From Chloroflexota bacterium (GTDB lineage: Bacteria > Chloroflexota > Ktedonobacteria > Ktedonobacterales > Ktedonobacteraceae), in NCBI GenBank assembly GCA_902812455.1, contig CADDZH010000089.1:1-22418 (forward strand): a stretch of 22,418 nt of DNA. Direction: 5' to 3'. Made by a program: the position numbers and the translations under genes. Below the pieces are notes generated by a model. That model worked only from the letters and a program-made list of their open reading frames with translations, was not told the DNA's origin and did not search any database. This document shows positions 7,426 through 14,623 of this stretch, piece after piece (the first letter of the stretch is position 1; every line of letters starts with the position of its first letter).

Positions 7426-8049
7426 ATGAATTCAATGAACATGGAAAGGGAACAATCAGACCTGCTGGCCCTTGTGAGGGCACGCTTCGAGCAAAGCATG
7501 AGTGTGCCTGAAGCATTCTTCGCGGCTGAGTCAGGACGTATTGCCGAGGCATGCTGGGCCATGGCTCGCCGCTTCCACCAGGGTGGTCGATTGCTCGCTT
7601 TCGGTAACGGTGCCTGGGCAACCGATGCGCAACATGTCTCGGTCGAATTTGTACATCCGGTCATCGTTGGCAAGCGAGCGTTGCCAGCCCTTGCGCTTAC
7701 CAACGATAGCGCCACACTGAGCGGCCTGATGGCCGGAGGAGATGCTGAGATGCCTTTCTCCCGCCAACTGAGGGCGCTGGCCCGGCCACAAGACATAGCG
7801 ATGGGCTTCTCACCGGATGGGAATAGCGCCAATGTGCTGGCAGGGCTGGCCATTGCCAAAGAGATGGGTCTGCTCACGCTGGCCCTTGTTGGTGGCAATG
7901 GCGGATTGTTGAAGCACGCAGGGATGGATTTCTGCTTCGTGGTGCAGGCGGACGATCCGCTGGTCATCCAGGAGACGCATGAGACGCTGTACCATGTGTT
8001 ATGGGAACTGGTACACGTTTTCTTTGAACATGAAGGGTTATTGGAATGA
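7426..8049 (+). CDS. SIS-domain protein, GmhA-like, hydrogenase-cluster paralogue 1
   Basis: This 207-residue protein has a sugar-isomerase (SIS) fold of the phosphoheptose isomerase (GmhA) type: LLAFGNGAWATDAQHVSVEF (about 62-81), the nucleotide-fold strand ALPALALTND, and the phosphate loop SPDGNSANV, where typical SIS enzymes have STSGNS. The replaced loop residues suggest altered or lost sugar-phosphate binding. The C-terminal helix has QETHETLYHVLWELVH, like GmhA. It is placed between hypC and a HypC-like gene and overlaps the latter by an ATGA. SIS genes occur in this position in group 1h hydrogenase clusters, but what they do there is not known to me. ATG 7426 has GAGG upstream; M4 or M6 are alternatives. 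Confidence 0.85.
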   Translation: MNSMNMEREQSDLLALVRARFEQSMSVPEAFFAAESGRIAEACWAMARRFHQGGRLLAFGNGAWATDAQHVSVEFVHPVIVGKRALPALALTNDSATLSGLMAGGDAEMPFSRQLRALARPQDIAMGFSPDGNSANVLAGLAIAKEMGLLTLALVGGNGGLLKHAGMDFCFVVQADDPLVIQETHETLYHVLWELVHVFFEHEGLLE

Positions 8050-8300
8050 CGAATCACGAAATGCCAGGCGCTCCATACTGCATACCTGATGCAGAAGGAC
8101 ACTGTATCACCTGTTCCGATGAAGCCGTGTCTGTGAAAGTCTTACAAGTTGACCAGGGAGCAGGCGTAGCGCTGGTTGCGGTAGAGGACAAGACAGAGGA
8201 GATTGATATAAGCCTGGTGGAAGGTGTTGCGCCGGGCGACCTGCTGCTGGCGCACGGGGGCGTAGCTATTGGCCATCTAGAAGAGGGAACCAATGAATAG
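8046..8300 (+). CDS. Divergent HypC-like protein (HypC/HybG/HupF family)
   Basis: This 84-residue protein has the small beta-barrel pattern of HypC (AVSVKVLQVDQGAGVALVAV, then EIDISLVEGVAPGDLLLAHGGVAIGHL). It does not start with Met-Cys. Instead it has an extended N-terminus with C12, C20 and C23 (C-x7-C-x2-C, ending CITCSDEA). The essential Cys2 of canonical HypC is therefore absent, so it may act differently, for example as a specialised chaperone or metal carrier for the hydrogenase encoded in this cluster. It overlaps the first SIS gene by 4 bp and the second by 8 bp, which indicates strict co-translation of the SIS-HypC-like-SIS trio. Similar proteins accompany actinobacterial hydrogenases. 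Confidence 0.8.
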   Translation: MTNHEMPGAPYCIPDAEGHCITCSDEAVSVKVLQVDQGAGVALVAVEDKTEEIDISLVEGVAPGDLLLAHGGVAIGHLEEGTNE

Positions 8301-8964
8301 CGCAGAGGGTTCTGAGTACGATCGGCTCTTTTACCCCTTCCTTTTTGAGGGAGGCAGAGCCAGTATAGAGGATGTCCTGGCTCAGGTGCGCCACTCGACA
8401 CTTGAAAAGTGCCACGAGGTGGTGGCGCTGCGCCGTGCGACGCTCGAAGGCTGGGGCCTGCAGATTGTTGCGGCTGGCCAGGCGATGGCGCAGGCCTTTG
8501 CCGGGGGAGCTACGCTGCTGGCTTTTGGCAACGGGGGAAGCACGACCGACGCTCAAGACCTGGTGACCGAATTGCTTAACCCGCCGTTCCCACACTGGAG
8601 ACCTTTACCGGCTATCGCCCTGACGAACGACATCGCCGTGGTCACGGCGGTAGGCAATGATGTCGGGTTCGAGAATGTGTTTGCCCGCCAGGTAATTGCT
8701 TATGGCCGGAAGGGCGATATTGCTCTTGGCATCTCGACAAGCGGCAACTCAACCAATGTGCTGGTGGCTCTTGAGCAGGCAAAGAAGCAAGGGCTCCTGA
8801 CCGTAGGACTGGTGGGATATGAAGGCGGGAAAATGATGCGCTCACCCGCAGTGGATATATGCATCAATTCACCAAGCGATCACATCCCGCGCATCCAGGA
8901 AGCGCAGGCGACGGTTTATCACGCGCTCCTTGAACTTATTCACATCTTATTGAATAATCAGTAA
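8293..8964 (+). CDS. SIS-domain protein, GmhA-like, hydrogenase-cluster paralogue 2
   Basis: This 223-residue protein is a phosphoheptose-isomerase-like SIS protein with an intact signature: LLAFGNGGSTTDAQDLVTEL, the strand PLPAIALTND, and the phosphate loop GISTSGNSTNVL. The C-terminal helix IPRIQEAQATVYHALLELIH is typical of GmhA. An extra N-terminal segment (FYPFLFEGGRASIEDVLAQV) is not usual in GmhA. It overlaps the HypC-like gene by 8 bp with GAGGGA as ribosome-binding site. With paralogue 1 it could form a heteromeric SIS pair in which only this subunit keeps the usual ligand loop; that is inference. No lipopolysaccharide heptose genes are nearby, so a role in sedoheptulose metabolism is not supported by context. 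Confidence 0.88.
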   Translation: MNSAEGSEYDRLFYPFLFEGGRASIEDVLAQVRHSTLEKCHEVVALRRATLEGWGLQIVAAGQAMAQAFAGGATLLAFGNGGSTTDAQDLVTELLNPPFPHWRPLPAIALTNDIAVVTAVGNDVGFENVFARQVIAYGRKGDIALGISTSGNSTNVLVALEQAKKQGLLTVGLVGYEGGKMMRSPAVDICINSPSDHIPRIQEAQATVYHALLELIHILLNNQ

Positions 8965-8971
8965 CGTAGAG

Positions 8972-9008
8972 TGCCAATTCATTGGCATGTTGACTCCCTT
9001 GTGGGGTC
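8972..9008 (+). promoter_or_regulatory. Leader with hairpins before hypD
   Basis: TGCCAAT (8972-8978) and ATTGGCA (8981-8987) form a perfect 7-bp inverted repeat. GACTCC (8992-8997) pairs with GGGGTC (9003-9008). The ribosome-binding site GGGAGGA of hypD follows. The order matches the leader before the DUF6893-like gene: CCAATTCATTGGCA, then GTTG, a short hairpin, and GACGAA with a GGA-rich site. It may be a repeat remnant or a shared post-transcriptional element. Confidence 0.45.
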
Positions 9009-9032
9009 AGGAAAGACGAAGGGAGGACACAG

Positions 9033-10187
9033 ATGAGTATGAAATATGTTGACGAGTACCGGGATGCTGACCTGGCGAAGCGCATTTGTACTGAGATTGA
9101 AAAACTGAGCGCTGGCCAGCCTCTCAAGTTGATGGAAGTGTGCGGCGGCCATACCCACACCATTTACAAACATGGGATCGAGGATATCTTGCCAGGCAAC
9201 ATCGATCTCGTTCACGGGCCAGGCTGCCCCGTTTGCGTCCTCCCCATGGGCCGCATCGACGATGCCATCGCCATTGCTCGCATGGATGGGGTAATCTTCA
9301 CCACCTTTGGCGATATGATGCGCGTTCCAGGCTCTAAAGGCAGTCTGCTCGATGTTAAGGCCGAGGGGGCCGATGTGCGCTTTGTTTACTCACCCCTGGA
9401 TGCCCTCAAGCTGGCCCGGCAGTATCCCGACCGGCAGGTCGTCTTCTTCGCCATCGGCTTTGAAACGACTGCTCCTTCTACTGCCATAACACTCCTGAGA
9501 GCAAAAGCCGAAGGGATCGAGAATTTCTCGGTCTTCTGTAATCACGTGACGATTGTGCCCGCCATCAAAGCCATCCTGGACTCGCCCGACCTGCGCCTCG
9601 ATGGCTTCATCGGCCCCGGCCATGTCAGCATGGTCATAGGTATGAGGCCCTACAACTTCATTGCTCGTGACCATCACAAGCCGGTAGTGATATCCGGGTT
9701 CGAGCCGCTGGATATTATCCAGTCCGTCTACATGATTGTCAAACAGATTAGCGAGGGCCGCGCGGAAGTTGAGAACCAGTATACGCGAGTAGTGCGCCCG
9801 GAGGGCAATGTCAAGGCGCTCGAAGCTATGGCGCGCACGATGGAATTACGCCCATTCTTTGAATGGCGCGGCCTTGGCTTCATTACGCATAGCGCCCTCA
9901 AGTTACGTTCAGAGTTCGCAGACTGGGATGCCGAGTTACGCTACGAAGTGCCTGGATTGCGCGTGGCCGATCCTAAGGCCTGCCAGTGTGGTGAGGTACT
10001 CAAAGGTGTGATCAAGCCCTGGCAGTGCAAGGTCTTCGGCACGGCCTGCACACCCGAAACGCCCATCGGAACCTGCATGGTTTCTCCAGAGGGAGCCTGC
10101 GCCGCCTACTTCAATTACGGGCGCTTTTCGATGGCAGCCGAGCGTCATCGCCTGAACGTTCTTCCTACAGCCAATGTCCAGGTATGA
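9033..10187 (+). CDS. hypD: HypD, hydrogenase Fe-(CN)2CO assembly protein
   Basis: HypD is an iron-sulphur scaffold that, with HypC, assembles the Fe(CN)2CO centre. The 384-residue protein has the conserved MEVCGGHTH (C37), GPGCPVC (C65, C68) and the C-terminal Cys-rich region with C317, C319, C332, C339, C348 and C356, where the [4Fe-4S] ligands lie. FAIGFETTAPSTAI and FIGPGHVSMVIG are also typical. ATG 9033 is preceded by GGGAGGA; M3 at 9039 is a less likely start. It comes 68 bp after the second SIS gene and 134 bp before hypE. All key residues appear intact. Confidence 0.96.
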   Translation: MSMKYVDEYRDADLAKRICTEIEKLSAGQPLKLMEVCGGHTHTIYKHGIEDILPGNIDLVHGPGCPVCVLPMGRIDDAIAIARMDGVIFTTFGDMMRVPGSKGSLLDVKAEGADVRFVYSPLDALKLARQYPDRQVVFFAIGFETTAPSTAITLLRAKAEGIENFSVFCNHVTIVPAIKAILDSPDLRLDGFIGPGHVSMVIGMRPYNFIARDHHKPVVISGFEPLDIIQSVYMIVKQISEGRAEVENQYTRVVRPEGNVKALEAMARTMELRPFFEWRGLGFITHSALKLRSEFADWDAELRYEVPGLRVADPKACQCGEVLKGVIKPWQCKVFGTACTPETPIGTCMVSPEGACAAYFNYGRFSMAAERHRLNVLPTANVQV

Positions 10188-10246
10188 GGGCAATAGGTTG
10201 CCAACCTTTGGGGTGATTCACGAGGATGAGCCGATAAACCGGCGGT

Positions 10247-10270
10247 GGGCGCAATGAATTGCGCCCCTAC
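10247..10270. repeat. CAATGAATTG/GCCCCTAC repeat before hypE
   Basis: This 24-bp element reads GGGCGCAATGAATT then GCGCCCCTAC; GGGCGCAAT and ATTGCGCCC are inverted repeats around a short centre. It is the reverse complement, with one mismatch, of the segment that forms the hypF 3' end. A longer in-frame start for hypE (GTG/ATG-type at 10259) would lie inside it. Confidence 0.8.
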
Positions 10271-10321
10271 GGTGTACCCGGAAGGTTAGAGAGCCGGGCG
10301 ATACAAAAAGAGGAAGCACAT

Positions 10322-11434
10322 ATGGATACATCTATAACGAACAATGCGTCTCCCGTTGACGACGTACTGAAAAAGATCGAGCGCACGCGGCAGGCTCGTC
10401 GCCATAAATTTTACCTGCGCGACGAGAAAGTGACCCTCAGTCATGGCAGCGGCGGCAAGGCAACCCACAACCTGATTGAAGGCGTCTTTGCTCCAGCTTT
10501 TTCAAACCCCCTCCTTGATCCCATGGATGATGCTGCTACCTTCGGCATCAATGGCACGGGAGAGCGCCTGGCGTTCACCACCGATACTTACGTGGTCAGC
10601 CCGCTGTTCTTCCCCGGCGGAGATATCGGCAAACTGGCGGTTCATGGCACGATCAACGACCTGGCCATGGCCGGAGCGACGCCATTATATCTTTCAGCCG
10701 GCTTTATCCTGGAAGAAGGTTTCCCTATAGCCGATCTGAAGCGTATCGTTGCCTCTATGGCGCAGGCGGCAACTGAGGCAGGTGTCGCTATCGTTACCGG
10801 TGATACGAAGGTTGTGCAGCGTGGCAAAGCTGATGGGCTGTTCATCAATACGGCAGGAGTGGGCGTGATCCGCACGAGCTGGCCAATTGGCCAGACCCGC
10901 TTGCAGCCAGGAGACAGGGTGCTCCTCAGCGGCCCGGTCGGCAATCATGGCATCGCCATTATGATGGCGCGCGAAGCGCTGGATATTGAGACAGATGTGC
11001 AGAGCGACACAGCTCCGCTTCACACGCTCGTAGCTGCGATCCTGGAAGCAGCCGGTGAAGGAGTGCATTGCCTCAAGGACCCCACACGCGGCGGAGTGGC
11101 GACGGCGCTCAATGAAATGGCGCTCGCCTCAGAGGTTGCCATTGCGCTCGACGAGCACGCGGTGCCCGTTCATCCAGAAGTACGTGGCGCCTGTGAGATT
11201 CTGGGCCTTGATCCGCTGACCATTGCCAACGAGGGCAAGCTGATCGCCATCGTGGCTCCAGAACAGGCGGAAGCTGCGCTGGCGGCTATGCGCAATCACC
11301 CGCTTGGGCAAGAAGCGGTGATGATCGGCACTGTTCAGGAGGAGCCGCCAGGGATGGTCTTTCTGCGTACTGAGATCGGCGGCATACGCGTGCTGGATAT
11401 GCTGGTTGGAGACCCGCTGCCCCGCATCTGCTAA
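10322..11434 (+). CDS. hypE: HypE, carbamoyl dehydratase
   Basis: HypE accepts the carbamoyl group from HypF on its C-terminal cysteine and dehydrates it with ATP to a thiocyanate, the source of the cyanide ligands. The 370-residue protein has the AIR-synthase-like fold: VTLSHGSGGKATHNLI, DDAATFGI, TDTYVVSPLFFPGGDIGKLA, TGDTKVV, LSGPVGNHGIAIMMAR and KDPTRGGVATALNEMA. It ends in the diagnostic PRIC, whose cysteine is carbamoylated. The start at 10322 has AGAGGAAG upstream. An upstream in-frame start at 10259 would add 21 residues from a repeat and was rejected. It is the last hyp gene of the cluster; a GTAGGGGC element follows it. Confidence 0.97.
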   Translation: MDTSITNNASPVDDVLKKIERTRQARRHKFYLRDEKVTLSHGSGGKATHNLIEGVFAPAFSNPLLDPMDDAATFGINGTGERLAFTTDTYVVSPLFFPGGDIGKLAVHGTINDLAMAGATPLYLSAGFILEEGFPIADLKRIVASMAQAATEAGVAIVTGDTKVVQRGKADGLFINTAGVGVIRTSWPIGQTRLQPGDRVLLSGPVGNHGIAIMMAREALDIETDVQSDTAPLHTLVAAILEAAGEGVHCLKDPTRGGVATALNEMALASEVAIALDEHAVPVHPEVRGACEILGLDPLTIANEGKLIAIVAPEQAEAALAAMRNHPLGQEAVMIGTVQEEPPGMVFLRTEIGGIRVLDMLVGDPLPRIC

Positions 11435-11441
11435 ATCTAGG

Positions 11442-11611
11442 GTAGGGGCAGGGCTTGCCCCTGCCCTGGTTCCGGGTATTCAACACGTCTCGGATTCCAG
11501 GGCGAGCGTAAGGGCCAACGCTGTATCCAGAATGCGGAGAGGGACGGTTAATAGGCGAACGGGCGACCATAAAGGCCCACCACCCCGCTCCACAACCGCC
11601 CTCGCCCCTAC
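11442..11611. repeat. GTAGGGGC-ended dispersed repeat between hypE and the transhydrogenase gene
   Basis: The element is bounded by GTAGGGGCAGGGC and CGCCCTCGCCCCTAC. At its left end GGGGCAGGGC and GCCCCTGCCC can pair, giving a strong hairpin 11 bp after the hypE stop that may act as a transcript end even though there is no T-run. Its right part shares ACGGGCGACC followed by AAGGCCCACC-like text with the element at the end of the window. It takes up most of the 257-bp gap between convergent genes. Confidence 0.7.
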
Positions 11612-11691
11612 GATATACGCCATGCCGCTCCATGCTCCTCGCTCACCCCAGCAAACCTACCCATGTAAAGTTCAAAGGCTTACGGCTACTG

Positions 11692-12981
11692 CTACCAGTA
11701 CACAAAGCTCGCCTGGATAATCTCTCGTAGCTCCTCGGCTCCCACATCACGTGGACAGTTGACAAGCAATCGCTGCTGCTTGAGTGTGCCATCGATGAGG
11801 GCAGGAATATCGGCTTCTCCATAGCCAAGCGCCTCCAGCCCGTTGGCGATGCCCGTATCGCGCATCAGCGAGAGCAGGGTGTGTGGCAGCGCCTCTCGCA
11901 TCTCGGCCTCACTGATCCCACTTACACTTCCTCCCAGCAGTTGGGCAGCCTTCAAGTGGCGCTCAGGGTTGGTGGGATATGTCCAGCGGAAGGTGGACGG
12001 CGCAGTAATCACGACAGAGAGACCATGTGGAATGATCGGCTCATTTGCGGGGTAGTCCGGCGGTGAGAAGTGTTTCACGAGGCCGGCGATGGGATAGGCA
12101 ATGGCGTGCGGGACGTGGACGCCTGCGTTGCCGAACCCGATCCCCGCGTAGGTTGCTGCCAGCGCCATATATGTCCTGGCCTCTACGTCCATACCATTAA
12201 GCACAACTCGCCGGAAATAATGCCCCAGGTATTCCAGCGCCTTCTCGCACCACATGTCGCTGACGGGATTGCTGCCAACATAGACCGGGCGGGCATCCGG
12301 CTGATGGCGTGGGCGCGCATTATACGGGCGGCTCGTATACGATTCGAGGGCGTGGGTCAGTATATCGAATCCCGGATACGCTGTGGCCATCGGCGGCAGG
12401 GTGACCGTGTTCAGCGGGTCAATAATTGCCAGCGAAGGACGCAGGTAGCGATGCGAAATGCCCGTTTTCACCTTTAGCGACAGGACATCCATAATCGCCA
12501 CGGCCGTTGTCTCGCTGCCCGTACCCGCCGTCGTTGGAATGGCAACCAGCGGCTTGAGAGGGCCAGGAACGGGCAGCCCTTTGCCAATAGGCTTGTTCAC
12601 GTAGTCCATCAGCGGCGCCGGATAGGTGCTGAAGAGATTGGCTGCCTTCGCCGAATCAATGCTGCTACCTCCGCCAACAGCCACGAAACCATCGTAGTCA
12701 CGCCCATGCACAAAACTGGCGACGGCCTCAAACGACTGATCGGTTGGTTCGACATGCACATCATCGAAGATATCGGCATTGATGCCAGCCTCCTGAATCA
12801 ATGTGCGCACGCGGTCTGGCAAACCAAGTTTCATAACCCCGCGATCGGTAATAATCAAGGCATGTCGCACTCCCAGGCGCTTGAGGTCATATGCCACTTC
12901 GCCCGTGGCTCCAGGCCCAAACTTGAAGGGAGTCATCTCCATTGTGAAGATCGTTTCGTTCGGAATATCAAGGCAAGCCAT
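11692..12981 (-). CDS. Hydroxyacid-oxoacid transhydrogenase-like iron-containing alcohol dehydrogenase
   Basis: The 429-residue protein is a group III (iron-dependent) alcohol dehydrogenase most like mitochondrial ADHFE1, which couples oxidation of 4-hydroxybutyrate to reduction of 2-oxoglutarate. Shared stretches include VRVEPTD-like VHVEPTDQSF (76-84), VAVGGGSSIDSAKAANL (100-116), PIGKGLPVPGPLKPL (131-145), PTTAGTGSETT, GFDILTHALESYTS, GSNPVSDMW and AGIGFGNAGVH. Candidate metal ligands are D206, H210, H289 or H292, and H319. The start has GAAGGA upstream. It follows two transporters on the same strand, after a strong intercistronic hairpin. The substrate could be another hydroxy acid; transhydrogenase over ordinary dehydrogenase is judged from the overall similarity. 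Confidence 0.85.
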   Translation of the reverse strand: MACLDIPNETIFTMEMTPFKFGPGATGEVAYDLKRLGVRHALIITDRGVMKLGLPDRVRTLIQEAGINADIFDDVHVEPTDQSFEAVASFVHGRDYDGFVAVGGGSSIDSAKAANLFSTYPAPLMDYVNKPIGKGLPVPGPLKPLVAIPTTAGTGSETTAVAIMDVLSLKVKTGISHRYLRPSLAIIDPLNTVTLPPMATAYPGFDILTHALESYTSRPYNARPRHQPDARPVYVGSNPVSDMWCEKALEYLGHYFRRVVLNGMDVEARTYMALAATYAGIGFGNAGVHVPHAIAYPIAGLVKHFSPPDYPANEPIIPHGLSVVITAPSTFRWTYPTNPERHLKAAQLLGGSVSGISEAEMREALPHTLLSLMRDTGIANGLEALGYGEADIPALIDGTLKQQRLLVNCPRDVGAEELREIIQASFVYW

Positions 12982-13002
12982 AATTTCCTTCTTTCATAAA
13001 GA

Positions 13003-13035
13003 GGAGATGCGCTCCCATAATGGAAGTGCATCTCC
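13003..13035 (-). terminator. Intercistronic hairpin between transporter and transhydrogenase genes
   Basis: On the minus strand GGAGATGC is followed by CTTCC, a 5-base loop, GGGAG and GCATCTCC, making a nearly continuous 13-bp stem. TCTTTATG follows on the minus strand and TTTCTTACT on the plus strand, so the T-tail is poor in either direction. It could be a partial terminator or an mRNA-stabilising hairpin that sets the ratio of the two products. Confidence 0.55.
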
Positions 13036-13093
13036 TTTCTTACTGCCTATTGACGAACCTACGACTCTGCCTACATTCGCATACTGGCCACGA

Positions 13094-14446
13094 TCACTCC
13101 TGCAAGCCTGCTGCCATTACAGGCACGCCCACATCTGGGGCCGCAGCCTGGCCGGTATAATCCTGCAAGAGAGCAGTGGAGATGAACGAGACAAGCGCCA
13201 TGAAAATGATGTAGACGGCAATCAAGGTGTAGCTCGGCGCGCCTATGGCGATCGTCAGCAGCGCGGTAGCGATGATGGGAGCAGGCCCACCTGCGGTGAT
13301 GGAGGCGAGTTGATAGCCGATCGATGCGCCACTGTAGCGCAGCCGGGTACCGAACCGCTCTGCGATCAGCGCGGCCTGGGGTCCATACAGCCAGTCATGG
13401 AACAGGCTGATGGAAAGTATGACCCCAATGACGACGACCACAGGAATCTTCGTCTGCAGGATGAGGAAGTACGGGAAGGCCCAGGCTGCCATCAGCACGC
13501 ACCCGATCAAGTACCAGCGCTTGCGCCCCACACGGTCAGAAATGGCACTATAGGTTGGCATCGCCACAAAGCTGAAAGCGGCCGTAATGATGAGGGCCAC
13601 GTACAGTAAGTTCACGTTCAATTTAAGATCCTTCACACCATAGCTCAGGATGAAGGTCGTGAAGATGTAGAAAGGAGCCTGCTCACATGAACGCAGTAGC
13701 GCGGAGAGGACAATCTCGCGCCAGTAGTGGACGAACACCTCTCCTACCGGGACGCGGGAGATTATTCCCTGCTCTTGCACGCGTCTGAAGGCAGGGGTCT
13801 CGAGGATGCGCAAGCGGATGTAGAGACCGATGATAATCAACACGGCGCTCAGGTAGAAGGGGATACGCCAGCCAATGGTGTCGAAGGAAGTACCTGGGAA
13901 GACCGCCTTAAAGATTAACAAAGCCCCGGCGGAAAGAGCCAGGCCGACCGGTACACCCGTCTGTGGCCAGCTCGTCCAGAAGCCACGCCGCCGGTCATCA
14001 CCAAACTCCTGCGACAGCAGCACTGAGCCACCCCATTCACCACCTACCCCGGCGCCCTGCAGGAAGCGCAGGATAGAGACGATGATCGGCGCAGCCAGGC
14101 CAATCGTGTTGTAGCCGGGCATGAAACCCACCAGCACCGTAGCAATACCCATGAGCAGGAGAGTCGCGATCAGGGTCGATTTACGCCCAATGCGATCGCC
14201 GAACCAGCCAAAGAAGGCGCCACCTATGGGGCGCGCGGCAAAACCTACAAAGTAGGTCGTGAATGACGCGATAGTGCCAACTACAGGGTTGAGTTCCGGG
14301 AAGAACAGTTTGGGGAACACGGTTGCGGCAACAAAGCCGTACAAGAAGAAATCATACCACTCGATGGACGTGCCAACGGTGCTGGCAAAAAGGACAGGGA
14401 GCATGCTTCGCACGCTCACAGGTTCTCGCTCTGAGGTGGTTGCCAT
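13094..14446 (-). CDS. MHS-family MFS transporter 1 (metabolite:H+ symporter)
   Basis: The 450-residue protein has about 12 membrane segments and belongs to the metabolite:H+ symporter branch of the major facilitator superfamily (relatives carry 2-oxoglutarate, shikimate, citrate or other carboxylates). It shows the TM1 motif SIEWYDFFLYG with the conserved E29 and D32, the loop GWFGDRIGRKSTL, RFLQGAGVGGEWGG and the second-half loop SDRVGRKRWY. I chose M at 14446 because AAGGAGG stands five to six bases upstream; an upstream ATG at 14479 would add 11 residues without such a site. It lies directly upstream of the transhydrogenase gene, which suggests it imports that substrate. The exact substrate cannot be read from the sequence. 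Confidence 0.9.
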   Translation of the reverse strand: MATTSEREPVSVRSMLPVLFASTVGTSIEWYDFFLYGFVAATVFPKLFFPELNPVVGTIASFTTYFVGFAARPIGGAFFGWFGDRIGRKSTLIATLLLMGIATVLVGFMPGYNTIGLAAPIIVSILRFLQGAGVGGEWGGSVLLSQEFGDDRRRGFWTSWPQTGVPVGLALSAGALLIFKAVFPGTSFDTIGWRIPFYLSAVLIIIGLYIRLRILETPAFRRVQEQGIISRVPVGEVFVHYWREIVLSALLRSCEQAPFYIFTTFILSYGVKDLKLNVNLLYVALIITAAFSFVAMPTYSAISDRVGRKRWYLIGCVLMAAWAFPYFLILQTKIPVVVVIGVILSISLFHDWLYGPQAALIAERFGTRLRYSGASIGYQLASITAGGPAPIIATALLTIAIGAPSYTLIAVYIIFMALVSFISTALLQDYTGQAAAPDVGVPVMAAGLQE

Positions 14447-14584
14447 AACATCCTCCTTGATGATGGTAAATAATGACAACTACGTAATTAATCAGGGTAA
14501 CGCACTACAAAGCCGTACAAGCGATACGGACTATAGTGATACTGAGACTGCCGGATAATGATCGATATTAGGTCTGCTTTGATT

Positions 14585-14595
14585 TCACCTCCTTT
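14585..14595 (-). promoter_or_regulatory. Orphan strong ribosome-binding sequence in transporter 1 leader
   Basis: On the minus strand AAAGGAGGTGA lies about 140 bases before the transporter start and is not followed by a start codon at a usable distance. The 177-bp gap holds no gene that I can support. A similar motif occurs on the plus strand before the histidine kinase gene. Confidence 0.35.
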
Positions 14596-14623
14596 CTGAA
14601 TGGTTAGAGGAAGCTGGATAACT

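Noticed and set aside
7353..8102. Long minus-strand frame of 249 codons opposite the first SIS gene
   Set aside because: It mirrors a well-supported SIS gene and its translation shows no family pattern; low-complexity Ser/Ala runs are typical of a shadow frame.
10259..10321. Longer hypE start at 10259
   Set aside because: The extra 21 codons come from a dispersed repeat and its flank, and there is no ribosome-binding site; ATG 10322 has one.
12803..13609. Plus-strand frame of 268 codons opposite the transhydrogenase and transporter 1 genes
   Set aside because: It spans two genuine minus-strand genes and reads as charged, non-globular sequence.
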